64,000 nucleotides of DNA from Girardinichthys multiradiatus (GCF_021462225.1 NC_061806.1:26990144-27054143), one strand, 5' to 3'. Shown: positions 35,626 through 47,740, counted from the first letter of the stretch. Notes: generated by a model not told the origin, from the letters alone. Made by a program: numbers and translations.

Positions 35626-36296
35626 TCGTACTCGTCGTCTTCCGCTTTATCCAGGACCGGGTCGCAGGGGCAGCAGACTCAGCAGAGACGCCCAGACGTC
35701 CCTCTCCCCAGACACCTCCTCCAGCTCCTCCAGGGGGAGCCCAAGGCGTTCCCAGGCCAGCCGAGAGACATAGTCCCTCCAGCGTGTCCTGGGCCATCCC
35801 CTGGGCCTCCTCCCGGTGGGACGTGCCTGGAACACCTCCCGAGGAAGGCGTCCAGGAGGCATCCGGTATAGATGCCCGAGCCACCTCAACTGGCTCCTCT
35901 TGATGTGGAGGAGTAGCGGCTCTACTCTGAGCCCCTCCTGGATGGCCGAGCTCCTCACCCTATCTCTAAGGGAGTGCCCGGCCACCCTACGGAGGAAGCT
36001 CATTTCAGCCGCTTGTATCCAGGATCTCGTTCTTTCGGTCATGACCCAAAGTTCATGGCCATAGGTGAGGGTAGGAACGTAGACCGACCGGTAAATCGAG
36101 AGCTTCACTTTTTGGCTCAGCTCTCTCTTCACCACAACGGACCGGCACAGCGCCCCCATTACTGTGGCAGCCGCACCGATCCGTTTGTCGATCTCCCTTT
36201 CCATTCTTCCCTCACTCGTGAACAAGAACCCGAGATACTTAAACTCCTCCACTTGAGGCAGGAACTCCCCTCCAACCTGAAAAGGACAAGCCACCC
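35626..36296 (-). pseudogene. LINE ORF2 C-terminal fragment (non-LTR retrotransposon)
   Basis: The 215-residue minus frame (36294-35647) is open and reads VEEFKYLGFLFTSEGRMERE, then LTYGHELWVMTERTRS, SQLRWLGHLYRMPPGRLPRE and GRRPRGWPRTRWRDYVSRLA, the C-terminal part of a LINE polyprotein very frequent in fish genomes. It lies after the RT catalytic core, so the copy is 5'-truncated. The 3' end (35626-35646) reads GGATAAAGCGGAAGACGACG on the minus strand. The long open frame suggests a fairly recent insertion. Clade not fixed. Confidence 0.8.
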
Positions 36297-37312
36297 TTTT
36301 CCGGTCAAGAACAATTTATTCTGATTAATTAGTTTAACAGAGATAATTAGTTTACCACTGAAATACATCCATGGTAACTAATGCGCTAAACGAATCCAAC
36401 AGAATTCAGACTAGCACTCAACAACCTGATGGAAAGACACTTGACTGTTAATTTAATCTCAAATAGTTTAGTTTCTTTTAGCCAAAGTTTGAACATATAT
36501 TATTGACTATGGTCAAGTATATTTTTATGTAGACTATATATAAAAAAAAGATTTTTATTTTTTTTTTATTTTATGACACTTTCCCTTGATTTTCCTTCGA
36601 CGCATTTCATGGCAAATGGGAAATAGAAATGACAGATTCAAATTCAAATTCCATATTGGAGATGGAGTCAAATTTCAACATAAAAACAGAATTCAAAGTT
36701 CTGATTGGCTAGTTTTGAGTTCACTCTTCTGAGTTACAGTCTGCAAAATAATATGAGGTTACATTACGTTATTAGTGAGGATTGTGACATGGTTTTCTTT
36801 CTCAAAATTGTAGGTTAGCATCTGTCTTAGTCTATTTAACATAGAAAACAAAACAAAAAAAATTAAATGAAATTTGGCTCTAAAGGCTTATGCTAGATTT
36901 ACAGGTCTTTCTATGTTCTTTACTGACTTTCAAAACTCTACTCAGTCAAAAATATTAAAAAAGAACAAAATTAGGTCCGCTCATCAGGTCTGCTGATTGG
37001 ACATAATTGTGGGACACGTTATTTCTTAATAGAGGGTGAGATACTATACTCAGAACTCACTCAAGGGATCTATGAAATGTACCCTATGAAAGTAATAACC
37101 TTTGAGGAGGTATTAAATATGCTTTTTATTAAACCCACATTTCTGTCCAAAAATTGTTTTTTATTATGTATCATACTATTCTAATCTTAAATGTTGTGTT
37201 TTCATTAGGTGCAAGTGAAAAATCATAACAAAAATAAAAGCTTAAAAATGTTGTCTGTGTGTAGTTAATCTATATTATGTCTTTCATTTAGTGAATTGAG
37301 TTACTGAAATAA
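36297..37312. other. AT-rich non-coding stretch
   Basis: No gene or repeat recognised. Confidence 0.45.
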
Positions 37313-37430
37313 GTCAGTCAATCAGTAATTTTCTACCGCTTATTCCATAGTAGGTCACGGAGGAGCTGGTGCCTATCTCCAGCAGTCTATGGGCGAAAGG
37401 CGGGGTACACCCTGGACCGGACTGAAATAA
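37313..37430 (-). repeat. LINE/SINE 3' end fragment
   Basis: Contains 'ttctaccgcttattccatag' and 'aggcggggtacaccctggac', matching inverted sequence at 39290-39405. Confidence 0.6.
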
Positions 37431-37844
37431 GTAATTTATTTTAATAATGTTCTATTGTAATTGAATATGAGTGTGCTCTATATATAACCCTTCTGCTCTG
37501 GGAACACTCTGTGATCCCCCTTGACGAGGAAAAGAGTCTCAGTGGGGTTCCAAACCTGAACTGGCTTTTGTTTCTGAATCTGTTACTTTATATAACCAGA
37601 GTTTGTTTCTTGGTTTATTGGCTGGATATATGGATGTTTTAGAGTGTTTTTTTTTTTTTTCCTGAAAGTTACTGTTTACTGTAAATTGAGAATTGGTATA
37701 GGTACAGATGGGTAGGAATTTGAAGTCTACTTTTAGAAATTTAGAATTTTATTATGCAAAGAATTGAGAAGCAGGAATAGTCACATGTATTTTTTCTATG
37801 TTCCACTTTCTTTTACCATGCTTATCTAGACAAAGAACATATTT

Positions 37845-37978
37845 CAGTCAGTCAGTCAGATATTTTCTATACCGCTTCTTTCATAGTGGGTCGTGGGAAA
37901 GCTGGTGCCTATCACCAGCAGGCTGTGGGCGGGAGGCGGGGTACACCCTGGACAGGTCGCCAGTCCATCGCAAGGCGA
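37845..37978 (-). repeat. LINE/SINE 3' end fragment, second copy
   Basis: Same family as 37313-37430 ('gggcgggaggcggggtacac', 'caggtcgccagtccatcgca'), somewhat longer. Confidence 0.6.
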
Positions 37979-39125
37979 ACATATTTCAATTCTATATTTT
38001 CTACATACGTTTTAGGACTAAATGGATATTATCTCATCCCTTCACCCAGAATCCCTGCAATGTTTAACCCTTGAAGTTCCAATTAATGTTCAAGTAAATA
38101 CCTGAACTGTTATCTCTGATATGGAACACTGATTCAAATCATGATTGAATCATACAGAGATGGCCTTTGCTTAATCCCAATTTGACAAGTGGCATCATGT
38201 TTGATCGTCAAAACTGAAAGAAATCAGCCATGGCTTTTTTTTTTATTCAGGCTTTTCTCGGAGCTCAGTCAAATGTTTGGGAGGAGGTGTAACCCCAACA
38301 GAAAAACAGAAGAACCCTCAGAGAGAGACTGGTGTGTGTGAGACATGCTTGTGTATTTTGTGCGCCTGGACATTCATGTGAATTTGTGTTATCCATGTTA
38401 ATCACAGTCTAAATGATTACAATTTTCCTGTTAATTGCTCTGACCTTTAAATTATCATTTAGCCCTGTGGCCATGTTCATGTTTATCTCTGTGTGTGTGT
38501 GAAAGGAAGAGGGAGACAGAAAGTGGTGAACGAGAGAAAGGGAGAGAAAATGAGACAGCAGAGGTAATTTGGCTTAACTACTGGGGCAAATCTAGTCATT
38601 CAGGCCATAAATCTTCCTTACTGACAGGAACATACACACAAACAACACCCATGTGAACACACTCCTCACATCATTTCCTAATATCTCAAATAAGCACGAA
38701 ATCCTAATCAACCAATAAGAGCACAGACAGGATCTTCCACTTTCTCCCCTCGCCTCTATCCTCTCCAATGTCACCTGTTTAAACAGTAATCACTTGAAAA
38801 GTGCCAAAATCTCTCTCTGACTTCATCGTAGTCTGTTCTATTCTATTTATCTATTCAACTCTGTATGGGCATCTGAGGCCTAAAGGCCACAGGATTGCCC
38901 ATGAAAAGGTTTATTAGTGCAGCTGGCTGATTAAAAATGCTGAACCGAGGGAACAAATTCCGTTTCCCATGATAAAATAACTGCTTTTTAGCAACAGACC
39001 AAATATCAGAATGACTCCTTTTTATTACCATAGACAGAATAGCAAGAAGTGAATTGCACATGTAGCCCTCTGCCTGTTCTTGGTGGTGCATTTTAAAAAA
39101 AACAATCAAGTCTACTAAGAATGAG
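37979..39125. other. Non-coding stretch, no recognised gene
   Basis: No coding evidence; short GA/TG-rich patches near 38330-38560. Confidence 0.45.
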
Positions 39126-39548
39126 ATATTATATTATATTATATTATATTATATTATATTATATCATATTATATTATGGCGTGGGTTCTCACCAGGTACT
39201 CCGGCTTCCTCCCACAGTCCAAAGACATGCCTGTTAGGTTAATTGGTAACTCTAAATTCCCGTTAGGTGTGTGCATGGTTGTTTGTGGGATGCCCTGCGA
39301 TGGACTGGCGACCTGTCCAGGGTGTACCCCGCCTCTCGCCCATAGACTGCTGGAGATAGGCACCAGCTCCCCCGCGACCCACTATGGAATAAGCGGTAGA
39401 AAATGACAGACTGACTGATTGATTATATTATATTATATTATATTATATTATAATATATTATATTATATTATATTATATTATAATATATTATATTATAATA
39501 TATTATATTATATTATATTATATTATATTATATTATATTATATTATAT
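39126..39548. repeat. ATATT microsatellite split by a retroposon end
   Basis: Five-base (TATAT-type) repeats occupy 39126-39177 and 39423-39548. Between them (39178-39422) lies the plus-sense LINE/SINE 3' end of the same family as at 37313 and 37845, reading 'cggcttcctcccacagtcca' to 'ggaataagcggtagaaaatg'. Confidence 0.75.
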
Positions 39549-39779
39549 TGCCACAGGTCCTTTAAAATACAGAATCATCCTGTATTTGATTATTAAAGTG
39601 TGCTTCCCGTTTTAAATCAATAAGAGGGTTATGCGTCATTTTTCAAAAATGTCTTGAACACAACGTTATGTTTTCCCTAATTTCAATAAAAATGCACATT
39701 CCTTCAGGAAACAAATGTTGCTGGGTGACAACAACAACATGATCAAAAAACTGTCACTTATTTTCTTTGGCCTTTCCTT

Positions 39780-40168
39780 TCAGGGGTTGCAACTGCCAGT
39801 CATCTGTCTCTATCTAACCTCATCTTCTGCATCTTCATCTCTCACACCCACTACCTTTTTGTCCTCTTTTACTTCATCCATAAGTCTCCTCTTTTGTCTT
39901 CTTCTATGGCTCCTGCCTGAGTTTTACCCTCAGCATCCTTCTACAGATGTACTCACTATCCCTCCTCTTGACATGTCCAAACCATCTCAGTCTGGCCTCT
40001 CTAGCTTTATCTTCAACACATCTAACATGAGCTGTCCCTGTGATGTACTCATTCCTCTTCCTATCCATCCTACTCTCCAAGAGAATCTCAACATCTGCAT
40101 CTCTGCTACCTTCAGCTCTGCCTCTTGTCTCTTCCTGTGTGCCACTGTCTCTAAACCACACAACATTG
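39780..40168 (-). pseudogene. LINE ORF2 C-terminal part, left half of a split copy
   Basis: Minus-strand frames read LCGLETVAHRKRQEAELKVA, and REARLRWFGHVKRRDSEYIC in another frame, typical of a fish LINE C-terminal domain. The sequence stops at the ERV border (40168) and continues, in the upstream protein direction, at 47741-48010. Frameshifts are present, so the LINE was already decayed or decayed later. Confidence 0.7.
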
Positions 40169-40656
40169 TGTAATGGAAAATTCTTTTAAAATGCTCTGAT
40201 ATTCCCTTCACCTCTCTCATTTGTTTCTGTGTTGTATCACTCACAGGTGACCTTCCATCTACCTCTCACCTCTGACCTCTGTGTTTTATTAGTGTTCTGT
40301 TTTTATTAGCAGATGGACTCTAAATTCAAATGCTGGAGAGTTTTATGGTTAACCCTTCCTGAAGTGTATATTTCAAGGGAAGGTAGATGGGTGGCCTCAT
40401 AAATAACTTTGTTAACTCTGACCCGGGGAGGGTCTAGGGGCCATATTTCTAAAACTCCTTGAAGTTGAGATAACACCCTCATTTGTAGTATAAATACTGT
40501 TTGTGATTTCTGTTCGTGGCTCTGTTTCACTGACTAACCTCAGTGTCAGGGTCTTCAAACGCTGAATGCCTTTGAATAAAACTTATAAGACAAAGTCCGG
40601 ATTTTCTCTTGTTATGAGTCAACTTCTACCCACTTTGATAAGAAAATTCCACAACA
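40169..40656 (+). repeat. 5' LTR of the ERV
   Basis: TATA box TATAAAT at 40489-40495 and polyadenylation signal AATAAA at 40575-40580 give a plausible U3-R-U5 layout. Identical to the 3' LTR. The minus-strand frame inside it (40306-40530) occurs in both LTRs only because the LTRs are duplicates. Confidence 0.9.
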
Positions 40657-43600
40657 ATTTTAGCGTCACGAACAGGATCTAACGTGCCAGAGGAGACCGC
40701 AGGATGGGACACGGACGCCTGGCCAGCCTGAGAGTTGTTCTCAGTCCACCTCCATATTACGGTAGTGGAGTCCTCATGCCCGCCTGCGGCGTCTGGCTGA
40801 TTAGATCCGAACAATTTGTCTTCAAATATATCTGGGTGAGAAGTTGCTCTGTATGATATAATGTATATTATTATTTTTATTACACATTAACCATCATCTC
40901 CTAACTAATTAATTAGGTTCCAGAGTTGCGAGAGGGAGGACATCAGCTGAGGGCCCGGTTACCCTGCAAAAGGAATTGCAGGGAGGTTCTTATTGGTAAC
41001 AATAAGATAAAGCAAAACACAGGGTTTTGCGGGTGGTTTTTAGCAATTTTCTACACCTCATAAAGGAGAAAAGCCAGTGGGCAGACGTGCCGCTGAACAG
41101 GTAAAAAAAAATGGTTCCGGAACCTTGAGGCATCAGGGGTGTCTCCTTCTTCAGACTCTGATTTATAAAATAATGAAAGGAAAAAGTGGGGATGATTGTG
41201 TTAAATGTGCTTTAATTTGGAAGATAAGTTTGGTTTTTCACAGCGTGGACGTTTGAGTGTAAATAAGTTAAATAGTTAAAAAAGTTTCAAGTAAAACAGT
41301 TGATGGAAAAATAAAAAAAATAAAAACAAGAAAAGATTAAAAAGCACAGAGTGCATCAATTAAGGGGTTAAAGAGTTAAAACTTTCCTGAAGGAAGTTTC
41401 GTTTGTCTTAAATATTGCGATCAGTCGGTAAAGAAGGTAAAATTGAAAAAGGACATTAGAGATGCGAAAATAAAGTTGTTTTAGAAAGGAGTATAGTTCA
41501 TGTTGTGGAAGGAAGTGACAGGCAGGGGGACAACTGACTGACTGACTGATAATATGTATTTGTACAAAATTTGAACCTATACTAAACTTTTCTTCTGCCT
41601 CTCTCACACACAAATACACACATATATGGGATTTAAGTTCAACATCTGCGTTTTTGAGTCTGGATTTTAGAAACCTGCCCTTCTCCATGGCTACTCCACC
41701 AGAGACGCTTCTCCAGCACGGCCTGAAAGAGAGAGATCTGCCTTCCTGCATGTTGAAAATCGCAGTGTGACTTTCTACAAGAAAAAAAAACGAAACTCAG
41801 AAGAAAATCCGGATTCTCTGAGATGGACAAAGATCCATGCTGTTTGCAAGAGCCAGAAGAGCGATACACTGGATTTATATTGAAAGCACATCTTATGTGG
41901 GCAGAAGAGAAACCGGAGCAAAGTTTCTTCTTTCTCCCTCCTGGAGAAGTTAAAGTGGACAAAGAATGATTGAATGTCTCACCAACAGACCGGGGAAGGG
42001 CCTGGTTGTTTTTTGGACTGATAGAGGACTGTGTGCCATGACAGTCTGACTCTGGAGCGATTAAGAAACTGATGGGGGTAACGTACAAACACACATTTGC
42101 ATAAATCTTTTCCTATTTTCTGCAACGAAGAACGCTTATTAACCGCTGCTCATGTTACGCTTGCTTGACGTTGACAGATATAGCGGGTTAAAATATTATT
42201 TTAGGGTTAGAAAAGTATCTTTAAAAGGGTGATAACTTAACTCATTTGATACTTTCCAGTTAATTCTTTCAGAGAAACAAGTTCTCTTTCGTCGTGGAAT
42301 ATTCAGGATCAATTATTATAGTTATTAAAAGTTATGAAAATGCAGAGGAAGTTACAACATCTCCAAAACTCAGCAGTAACCAAGTGTTTCTATGTTATTC
42401 TCAGGACAGATCTCATGAAGGAGCATTTTTAAAACCAAGCGCATGCGTAAAACCTGATGGGTTTCTCCTTCAGATATTATTTTCTGTTGTCAGAGTTTGT
42501 ATCCCATAAATCTAATGGGTAGAGACCTCATTAAAACAGGCTTAGTTTTACTGCAGATGGTCTTCATACAGTCTCTGACACAGTATTTACAGTTTGGTGC
42601 AGTTTTTGTCCGCAAGTGCTAACTGACGCTTATGGAAAGTACAAATTCATTGTTTTTCACAGCAGCTGCTGGGAAGAGGTTGTATTAGTTTTTTCTTCCC
42701 TCTTCTGATTCATGCAGCGTGTTGATTTACACTGTACCTTATATCAGGTCCTGACAAAAACTATGAAAGGTTGGTTCTGCAGGTTCTTTTTTTCTCCCTT
42801 TGGAGAAGGAAAGGACACTTGATCAGTTCTGTGTTGCATAGAAATATTAAAACACTTGTTGTTTTCTAAGATATCACCAGCTAAAAACTTTAAAAACTTT
42901 TGAGAGTAATTGGCTTTGTTAAACACATTTCTCTTGGTAAAACAAACCTTTAAAATGAGTATGAAAAAATTGGGTTATTTAGAAAGAATCTGATTGGACA
43001 GTGGTACCACACAAAAATTAAACTAATCTCATGCTTCCTAAAAGACTCTGCATGAAAAGGCCTTCAGAACCGTGGAGTTATTTTCCACCACAGTACCAAG
43101 TTTTTTAAGCATGCTTTTTCTTTATTTTAAAACAGATCTGGTTTTTGTTTTGTTTTTGGTTTTTTAGCATAATGTTTGTCTGAAGCTTCTTATGAACTGG
43201 GTTCGCAGCAAATATGATCTGAGGTAAATTAGGAGCTGTGAACTAATAATTTTAAATCTGATTATGGGCCAAGCAGAAATAATATATTTAGCCAATCCTT
43301 CAATCTCTGCAGAAAGTTAACACCATTGTTCAATGCAGTAGTACTCAACTTGTGGTTCCTGGACTCCTGAAGCCTGTAAGCCATAGATTTTGGGTCCATG
43401 AAATTATAAGACTTACTTAAAGGTAGGCTGATTACCTATTAAAATAGATCTATGCCAATGATGAGTTCCAGTCATTTGGTGACTTTGAAATGCAATAATA
43501 CTCAAAATTTCTACTCTGGGGAACACAGATTGGGGTTGAAGAGTTTAGTTTTGGAACCAAGGTTAGGACTTGTATAACGGAATAAAGACAAGTAAAATCC

Positions 43601-43994
43601 TTTATTTTAGGAAAAGAAAAGAAATAAAGGCTCTCTTAACAGTAAGAGGATGGTCGGCTCAAACTCAAGTCTCCTTGTTTGATTTCTTAGGGTTTAAAGA
43701 TTAAAGGAATACATAGGAGTACAAAGGTACACAAGGTAATTTCAGATTACTAAGAGATAAAATATTGAAACATTTATCAGCATTTGGATTGTAAAAGAGG
43801 GGTTCTAGTAATAAGTTTTCCCCAACTCTCAAAATTTAAATAGCCAAATTAAAGAAAATGATGTTTGTTCTTCTTTAAACACTATGTGGGAAAAAGTCCA
43901 GTTTGGAGACAAGCTTCTTATCTTAATTTCTGATTAAGTCAAACACTGCAGTTTTGTTTAGTTTGGGTATAACATGAAAATGTCAACGCTGACT

Positions 43995-44050
43995 TTTCTA
44001 ATTTCCCCTCGGGGATCAATAAAGTATCTTTGAATTTGAATTGAATTAAA
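43995..44050 (+). repeat. Retroposon tail inside the ERV
   Basis: Reads CCCCTCGGGGATCAATAAAG followed by TTTGAATTTGAATTGAATT-like repeats, the 3' end of a fish LINE/SINE family. Confidence 0.55.
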
Positions 44051-44240
44051 TTAAAAATACTTCTTTGCATTTAACTTGAAATTCTGCAATGCAGCTGCGA
44101 TCAAATTGAGCCAAACAAAAAGAGAACTATAACAATAACTCTCAGGATTGTAGTTATTATTACAGAGTTACAGTACAAAGAATTAGCAAAAGGTTTCAGC
44201 ATCAGTAAATTTGGATTCATATAAGAGAAAACTGTTGCTG

Positions 44241-44356
44241 TGCTTCTAAATACTTTGAGATCTCTTTGGACTATGTGCACTCATTTTAAAAAGGATCCTG
44301 CTTCTAAATACTTTGAGATCTCTTTGGACTATGTGCACTCATTTTAAAAAGGATCC
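44241..44356. repeat. 58-bp perfect tandem duplication
   Basis: 44241-44298 and 44299-44356 are identical, each starting TGCTTCTAAATACTTTGAGA and ending AAAAAGGATCC. Confidence 0.95.
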
Positions 44357-45894
44357 TGACGATTGTCATAACAAAATTGATCAATTATAGCATTAAAAGA
44401 TATGGTTGAGAAAACATATTCTGAAAAGAGATTGTTAAAAATTTCTTTGAATTCTTGAAGCTTCAAATTTGGCCATTTGTCTGTCTTTGATGTTTTGTCT
44501 TTGTTTTGTTGGAATTAATGTTTGTTTATATGTTGCATGAAACAATAATCCATGTTTAGAATAATGTTTCTAAATCTCAGATTGATTAAAACTTTGAGTT
44601 TTCAGGGGAGTTAAGAAGCAGCTTGTTTCTGAGGTAGGTTCATGTTAATAGCTTTGCAGTTTAAGTTACACTAATGTGGGATGGGATGAAGAAACTGTGG
44701 GTCTGCCCATAGGCTGTCAATCAGAGGTTAGTTCTGCCTGACTCCGCCCACCTACTAGGTTGGTTCATGCCTTTGTTGTCATGGTAACGCTCAGCACCTC
44801 CCTTCCTGAGTTTTAACACTGTTTAAGAGACAATAGAATCAAAATGCTTGTAGTGATTGTTGCCTTAAAAACATGTTTTTTTTGTATAATAATTAAGGAT
44901 GTAGCATGACTTTTAGATTTATGTGTTTTATTACTAAAAGGTTAATAAAATAGTTTAAACTAGTTTGAAGAATTAGTTTTGCATGCAGAATCATTGGTGA
45001 TTTATTAGATTGAAAGTTTCCCTGGTGCCATTAAGCTAGCTGACAGTTCAAGATATGCAAAAGTAAGGAATATATTTTTGATAAAGAATCAGAGTCATGC
45101 CTTTATACTTGGTGGGAATTATTTATTTGATTCAATTTGTAGGGTTTATTCATCCAAATTACATTGGATGTCCATTAATCTAATACTCATCTTTGTACAA
45201 GACAAATTAGGATGATGTGTGACTAATTTCTAAGTGAGACATTGATGACGTGAATAACTAAAGTTTGTGTTTAGTTGTTGATGGAACTGAATTGCAGTTA
45301 AAAACATCTGGATTTTCTTTATGTTGCTTTCGTTAAATTCATAGTGACACATAGTTATGTCAGAATTCATTTCTTTGGTTCTATGTAATATGATCTTGGT
45401 TACTAGAAGATTTTTGTACAAACTTTTTGCTGGATTGTCGCATGGGTTGGACCCTGCGCCAGAAGAGGGGAATGTCAGAATAAAGTAACATGGGGTTCCA
45501 AAAGTTTTAGTACTCATGGAAAAAAGGGTAGCTCAGACCTCCAGTGAGGACTTAGTGACAATGCGAGAGAGACGTTGTACTTTGTTATATAAATGGTGCA
45601 TAGCTCCCTAAGACCACATTATGATAACCTCTCTGAAATTATGGTGTTGATTCTTTTGTGAAATTTTACATCTCCACAGATTAGACCATTTTTGAAATTC
45701 TTTTTGGGTTTTCTGAAACTATGAAATGTTGACCTGTAATCAGACCTTCCTCAAACATCAGGTCACATTTTTGATATTCAGAATATTTAGCTGATGGTCA
45801 CTGCTAGTATATCAGGTGAAGTCAGAAGATCAATTCTTTGGATTTTGTTGGATGTTTTGATGAAGTTCATGTAGTTAAGCACTTAGGTTTGAGA

Positions 45895-46425
45895 ATGGGA
45901 CTTTGAATTGAAAATTAGCCAAGTGTTGTGAAGGCTCTACCTATTGTTCTCACTTATATGAGATTGAGACAAAGGACACAGGCAAATCTCAGTCCTTTTG
46001 AAGTGCTGTGTGGCAGGTCTCCTAATTTGGACATGGGGATATTGCCAAGATAATTTTCTTCCACATCTTTGTGTGAAGATAGGATGTTGTTTTACTGTCA
46101 AAACCTGTCCACTGTGTTTTCTCAAGTTTCACAGACGGTGAAGGCTGCATTACCAGAAACAGCCACTTCCACCCTCCAGTCCTTTATTCCTGGCGACTGG
46201 ATTCTGGTCAGAGAATCTAGGAGAAAACACAGGAAGTCCAGGCGCTGGAATGGCCCATATCAGATCCTACTAGACACCCAGGAAAGCTGCAGGAAAGCTG
46301 CAGGAAAGCTCCAGCTCCTCCAGCTTCATCTGGCTTCCAGGACACAAGTCATCTTCCAAATGGATCATCCACGGCCTGAAAGGTGTGAGGACAGCGGACC
46401 ACCACAAGATAAAGAACTGTAAGCT
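45895..46425 (+). pseudogene. ERV Pol relic: integrase C-terminal part
   Basis: A segment with 'LSPFEVLCGRSP' (near 45970-46020), as in the end of the retroviral integrase core, is followed in the same frame by the integrase C-terminal SH3-like domain (FIPGDWILVRESRR, RRWNGPYQILL, 46180-46275). A TAA at 46051-46053 interrupts the frame, and 12-bp repeats at 46277-46312 (caggaaagctg units) distort the end of the domain. The D,D,E catalytic residues and RT lie upstream and are missing. The motif spacing resembles gamma/epsilon-like fish retroviruses. Confidence 0.7.
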
Positions 46426-46807
46426 GATCACTGGCGAGTGATTGAACAGGTGGTTGAAGAACACTGTTCTTACAAGGGCACAATAATCCCTTGGGCAGTG
46501 CAACGTTATTTCAGAATCTACTTAAGGCCATCGCATTGCCTGAAAGTTAGAAATCATAAGTTGGACTATGGAAGCCTGACTTCCAGCAGGTTAGAGTTCC
46601 TGTTTCTAAATATATTTCTAGAGGAGCTTCCTACGACCGCCCACCTGTACCAGACTGGTGACAGGGCAGCTTGAAGCGCAGAAGCCACTCAGGAGAGGCA
46701 GCAGGATTATTAATTTTTTTTTAAGTTGTTTATAATTTGTTTTCTTTGAGAAAAAAAACTGTTTGCTTTCAGTACCAGAAGAAAGGACATTCCACGTCAA
46801 GGTCACG

Positions 46808-47202
46808 ATGCAGTTAAATGGAAGATGGTCTGTTCTGATGCTAATGATTGGTATTTCAAGTATTTTTATAACTCTTGTGTTCATTTGGGAAAAGGTACAG
46901 CAAAGACAATGTAAGGCTAATTTGAGGAATTGTGCTAATAATACTCATCAGCGGATTCGAAGAGAGATCCATCACTTTTCTGACTACTATGATCATGCTG
47001 ATAATGTCTGGTGGCAACTGATGCATCAAACCGTGAGGAAGATAAGAATGATAGTTGCTATGTTTGTTGTTTGATTCCACGTGCTATTAATGATCAACCA
47101 TTTTTGGTACCAGTTCCTATTGATGCTACTTATGCTCTAGCTACTTTCTTTCCAGATAACCGGTTGGTGGAGGTCATTTTTCCTTGGGTGATGGTTTTGT
47201 AG
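46808..47202 (+). pseudogene. ERV Env N-terminal relic
   Basis: An ATG at 46808 opens a frame with a hydrophobic stretch (about 46835-46890) suitable as signal peptide. A frame change near 47040 leads to a segment with two cysteines (SCYVC) and 'FLVPVPIDATYALA', which resembles the start of fish retroviral surface proteins. The frame ends at 47202, 47 bp before the 3' LTR, so the receptor-binding, fusion and transmembrane parts are absent. No functional envelope can be made. Confidence 0.55.
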
Positions 47203-47248
47203 AATTTTCTTTTCGTTTTGTGATTATCTTGTAATCAGAAGAAAGGAG

Positions 47249-47736
47249 TGTAATGGAAAATTCTTTTAAAATGCTCTGATATTCCCTTCACCTCTCTCAT
47301 TTGTTTCTGTGTTGTATCACTCACAGGTGACCTTCCATCTACCTCTCACCTCTGACCTCTGTGTTTTATTAGTGTTCTGTTTTTATTAGCAGATGGACTC
47401 TAAATTCAAATGCTGGAGAGTTTTATGGTTAACCCTTCCTGAAGTGTATATTTCAAGGGAAGGTAGATGGGTGGCCTCATAAATAACTTTGTTAACTCTG
47501 ACCCGGGGAGGGTCTAGGGGCCATATTTCTAAAACTCCTTGAAGTTGAGATAACACCCTCATTTGTAGTATAAATACTGTTTGTGATTTCTGTTCGTGGC
47601 TCTGTTTCACTGACTAACCTCAGTGTCAGGGTCTTCAAACGCTGAATGCCTTTGAATAAAACTTATAAGACAAAGTCCGGATTTTCTCTTGTTATGAGTC
47701 AACTTCTACCCACTTTGATAAGAAAATTCCACAACA
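47249..47736 (+). repeat. 3' LTR of the ERV
   Basis: Same 488 bases as the 5' LTR. Preceded by the purine-rich tract AGAAGAAAGGAG and followed by the ATTG target duplication. Confidence 0.9.
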
Positions 47737-47740
47737 ATTG

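Larger units (their letters stand above)
40657..45894 (+). other. ERV interior, coding-poor region
   Basis: About 5.2 kb where gag and most of pol would be expected. No retroviral motif is visible and all plus-strand frames are short. It holds a retroposon tail (about 43995-44050) and a 58-bp tandem duplication (44241-44356). Minus-strand frames at 41368-42094 have no recognisable features. The origin of this sequence is unknown. Confidence 0.6.
40169..47736 (+). mobile_element. Endogenous retrovirus (class I, gamma/epsilon-like), young, non-autonomous
   Basis: 7,568 bp with two 488-bp LTRs (40169-40656, 47249-47736) that are identical in every base I compared, starting TGTAATGG and ending CCACAACA. 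ATTG occurs at 40165-40168 and again at 47737-47740, a 4-bp target duplication. Just inside the 5' LTR is a primer-binding-like stretch (GCGTCACGAACAGGAT near 40661-40676), and a purine-rich tract (AGAAGAAAGGAG) precedes the 3' LTR. The interior keeps only an integrase C-terminal part and an Env N-terminal part; gag, protease, RT and most of env are not seen. Confidence 0.88.

Noticed and set aside
39126..39548. Possible CRISPR-like or tandem array
   Set aside because: It is a simple five-base microsatellite with no spacers; the organism is a vertebrate.
40306..40530. 74-residue frame found identically at 47386-47610
   Set aside because: Repeated only because it lies inside the two identical LTRs; antisense and without features.
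41368..42094. Two overlapping minus-strand frames in the ERV interior
   Set aside because: Antisense to the provirus, overlapping each other, with no recognisable domain; no evidence of an antisense retroviral gene.
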